Positions 23,711 to 25,088 of a stretch of 25,088 nucleotides of DNA are shown piece after piece; position 1 is the stretch's first letter, and each line of letters starts with the position of its first letter. The DNA lies in NCBI GenBank assembly GCA_900548585.1, contig URLI01000030.1:1-25088 (forward strand), given 5' to 3'. A model generated the notes under the pieces. The model did not search any database. It saw nothing but the letters and a program-made list of their open reading frames with translations, and was not told where the DNA came from. Source of the DNA: an uncultured Prevotella sp. GTDB taxonomy: Bacteria; Bacteroidota; Bacteroidia; Bacteroidales; Bacteroidaceae. Made by a program: the position numbers and the translations under genes.

Positions 23711-25012
23711 ATGGACATTAAGCGTATATTTGACATCTACCGCAGGCACAGTGTGATAACGACCGACAGCCGGGACTGCCCACCGGGCAGCATCTTCGTG
23801 GCGTTGAGGGGGGAAAAGTTCGACGGCAACAAGTTTGCCGCGACGGCACTGCGCAACGGATGCTCGTATGCCGTGGTTGACAACCCGGAATATGCCACGG
23901 ATGACAGATGCCTGCTCGTGCCGGATGCGCTGCAGGCTCTGAAGGAACTGGCGCGCGAGCACCGCAGGCAGTACGGCATACCGGTCATCGGCATAACGGG
24001 GACGAACGGCAAGACGACCACAAAGGAACTCATCGCCGCCGTGCTGGCAGAACGTTTCAGCGTGCATTGCACGCAGGGGAATTTCAACAACGACGTGGGA
24101 GTGCCCAAGACGCTGCTGCAACTGCGGCCGGAACATGAGATCTCGGTGGTGGAAATGGGCGCGTCGCACCCCGGGGACATAAAGACGCTGGCGGAAACGG
24201 CGGAGCCGACGTGCGGACTCATCACCAACGTGGGGCGCGCGCACCTTCAGGGCTTCGGCTCCTTCGAGGGGGTGAAGCGCACCAAGGGCGAGCTCTACGA
24301 CTTCCTTGTCGGCAGGGGCGCGACGATTTTCGTCAACGCCGACAACGCCGACCTGATGGGTATGGCTGCGGAGAGGAACGCAACGAACATCGTGAAATAT
24401 GGCAAGACGACGGATGACAGCGTATCAGTGCGCGGGGAAGTGATTGACTGCGCGCCGTTCCTGCGCTTCGCGTGGCACGCCGGAGGGGGCGAGGAACACG
24501 AGGTGAGGACAAGTCTGATTGGCTCGTACAACATCGACAACATGCTGGCTGCCGTTGCCGTCGGCCTGTACTTCGGCGTCCCCGAGGAAAAGATATGCAA
24601 CGCGCTGTCCGCCTATGTCCCAACGAACAACCGCTCGCAGATGACCGTCACCCGGCACAACCACCTCATAGTCGACGCTTACAACGCAAACCCGTCAAGC
24701 ATGAAGGCGGCGATAGAGAACCTCTGCGACATGGACGTGCCGGCAAAGATGGCTATCCTCGGCGACATGAGGGAACTGGGCGCGGCGAGCGGCGAGGAGC
24801 ATCAGCGCGTGGTCGACATGCTACGCGACAAGGGGCTGGCCGATGTGTGGCTCGTGGGAGAGGAGTTCGGCAAGACCGACTGCCGCTTCCGGAAGTTCCG
24901 CAGCACGGAGGAGGTTGAGGCGGAGCTCGCCGCCCATCGCCCGGAGGGCAGGTATATCCTTATCAAGGGCAGCAACGGCATACGCCTGTTCACACTGCGG
25001 GGATTGCTGTGA
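23711..25012 (+). CDS. murF: UDP-N-acetylmuramoyl-tripeptide--D-alanyl-D-alanine ligase
   Basis: About 433 aa. The N-terminal domain DIKRIFDIYRRHSVITTDSR with DCPPGSIFVAL binds UDP-MurNAc. ATP-binding GITGTNGKTTTKELIAA is followed by TQGNFNNDVGVPKTLL, EMGASHPGDI, TNVGRAHLQGFGS and VDAYNANPSSMKAAI, all MurF-specific. It adds D-Ala-D-Ala to the tripeptide in cytoplasmic peptidoglycan synthesis. I start at the second ATG (23711), which gives the N-terminus I know from relatives and has GGAAG 5 nt upstream; 23699 would add four residues. The length is normal. The repeat element at 25036 follows 24 bp after the stop. Confidence 0.96.
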   Translation: MDIKRIFDIYRRHSVITTDSRDCPPGSIFVALRGEKFDGNKFAATALRNGCSYAVVDNPEYATDDRCLLVPDALQALKELAREHRRQYGIPVIGITGTNGKTTTKELIAAVLAERFSVHCTQGNFNNDVGVPKTLLQLRPEHEISVVEMGASHPGDIKTLAETAEPTCGLITNVGRAHLQGFGSFEGVKRTKGELYDFLVGRGATIFVNADNADLMGMAAERNATNIVKYGKTTDDSVSVRGEVIDCAPFLRFAWHAGGGEEHEVRTSLIGSYNIDNMLAAVAVGLYFGVPEEKICNALSAYVPTNNRSQMTVTRHNHLIVDAYNANPSSMKAAIENLCDMDVPAKMAILGDMRELGAASGEEHQRVVDMLRDKGLADVWLVGEEFGKTDCRFRKFRSTEEVEAELAAHRPEGRYILIKGSNGIRLFTLRGLL

Positions 25013-25035
25013 AGGCGCACGGGGGCTGTTTTTAA

Positions 25036-25088
25036 CCCAAATCGGTCATTACAACACAGATTTTTCAATTTCATCCTGGCAACCTGTT
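25036..25088 (+). repeat. Second copy of the 192-bp inverted-repeat element (cut by the window edge)
   Basis: CCCAAATCGGTCATTACAAC onward matches 12430 onward over the 53 visible bases with about two substitutions. It has the same orientation as the first copy. The right part lies outside the window. Confidence 0.85.

Overview
The window reads as chromosome from a Bacteroidales bacterium, most likely Prevotellaceae. Supporting signs are promoters of the Bacteroidota type (TTTG, 19 bp, TAnnTTTG), almost no Shine-Dalgarno sequences, a hybrid two-component regulator, BspA-type DUF285 repeats, typical Bacteroidales C-terminal tails, and neighbourhoods such as rpmH/efp and folP-cdaA. The species is inferred from these features; no search was run.

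Positions 1-8230 are accessory and visibly AT-richer. Two ends of one ISL3-like insertion sequence (1-81 and 6833-6985) face each other in inverted orientation. They bracket a TPR-containing hybrid sensor/regulator (190-2994), a broken chimeric DUF285 gene preceded by an ordered set of short repeats (3437-4299), and a two-gene RloA/RloB ATPase plus Toprim-like pair that looks like an anti-phage module (4840-6829). Beyond the right IS end lie an AraC regulator pseudogene, cut by the IS and carrying a nonsense codon, and a small membrane protein.

Positions 8228-13789 are GC-rich core: an HU-like protein and rpmH (51 aa, very short) diverging from efp, then a glycosyltransferase, radC, a SufT/PaaD-like Fe-S gene and lpxH. 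Between radC and the sufT-like gene lies 1.2 kb of foreign material: six tandem 22-bp units, a 5'-truncated IS5-family transposase whose catalytic Glu codon appears to have become a stop, and a 192-bp inverted-repeat element. A copy of that element reappears in direct orientation after murF at the window's right edge.

Positions 13867-18682 are on the minus strand: ackA and pta (acetyl-CoA to acetate with ATP), cdaA with folP upstream (c-di-AMP synthesis and folate), and a LysE-type exporter. A 5'-truncated cell-surface protein remnant follows (18763-19173). Then come ppk1 and ppx (polyphosphate synthesis and hydrolysis), diverging from a gene for a phosphate-selective-type porin, and finally murF (peptidoglycan precursor).

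The most interesting parts are the IS-bracketed RloAB island, the repeat array upstream of the broken DUF285 gene, the inverted-repeat element family, and the radC/sufT insertion. No completely new system can be claimed from sequence alone.
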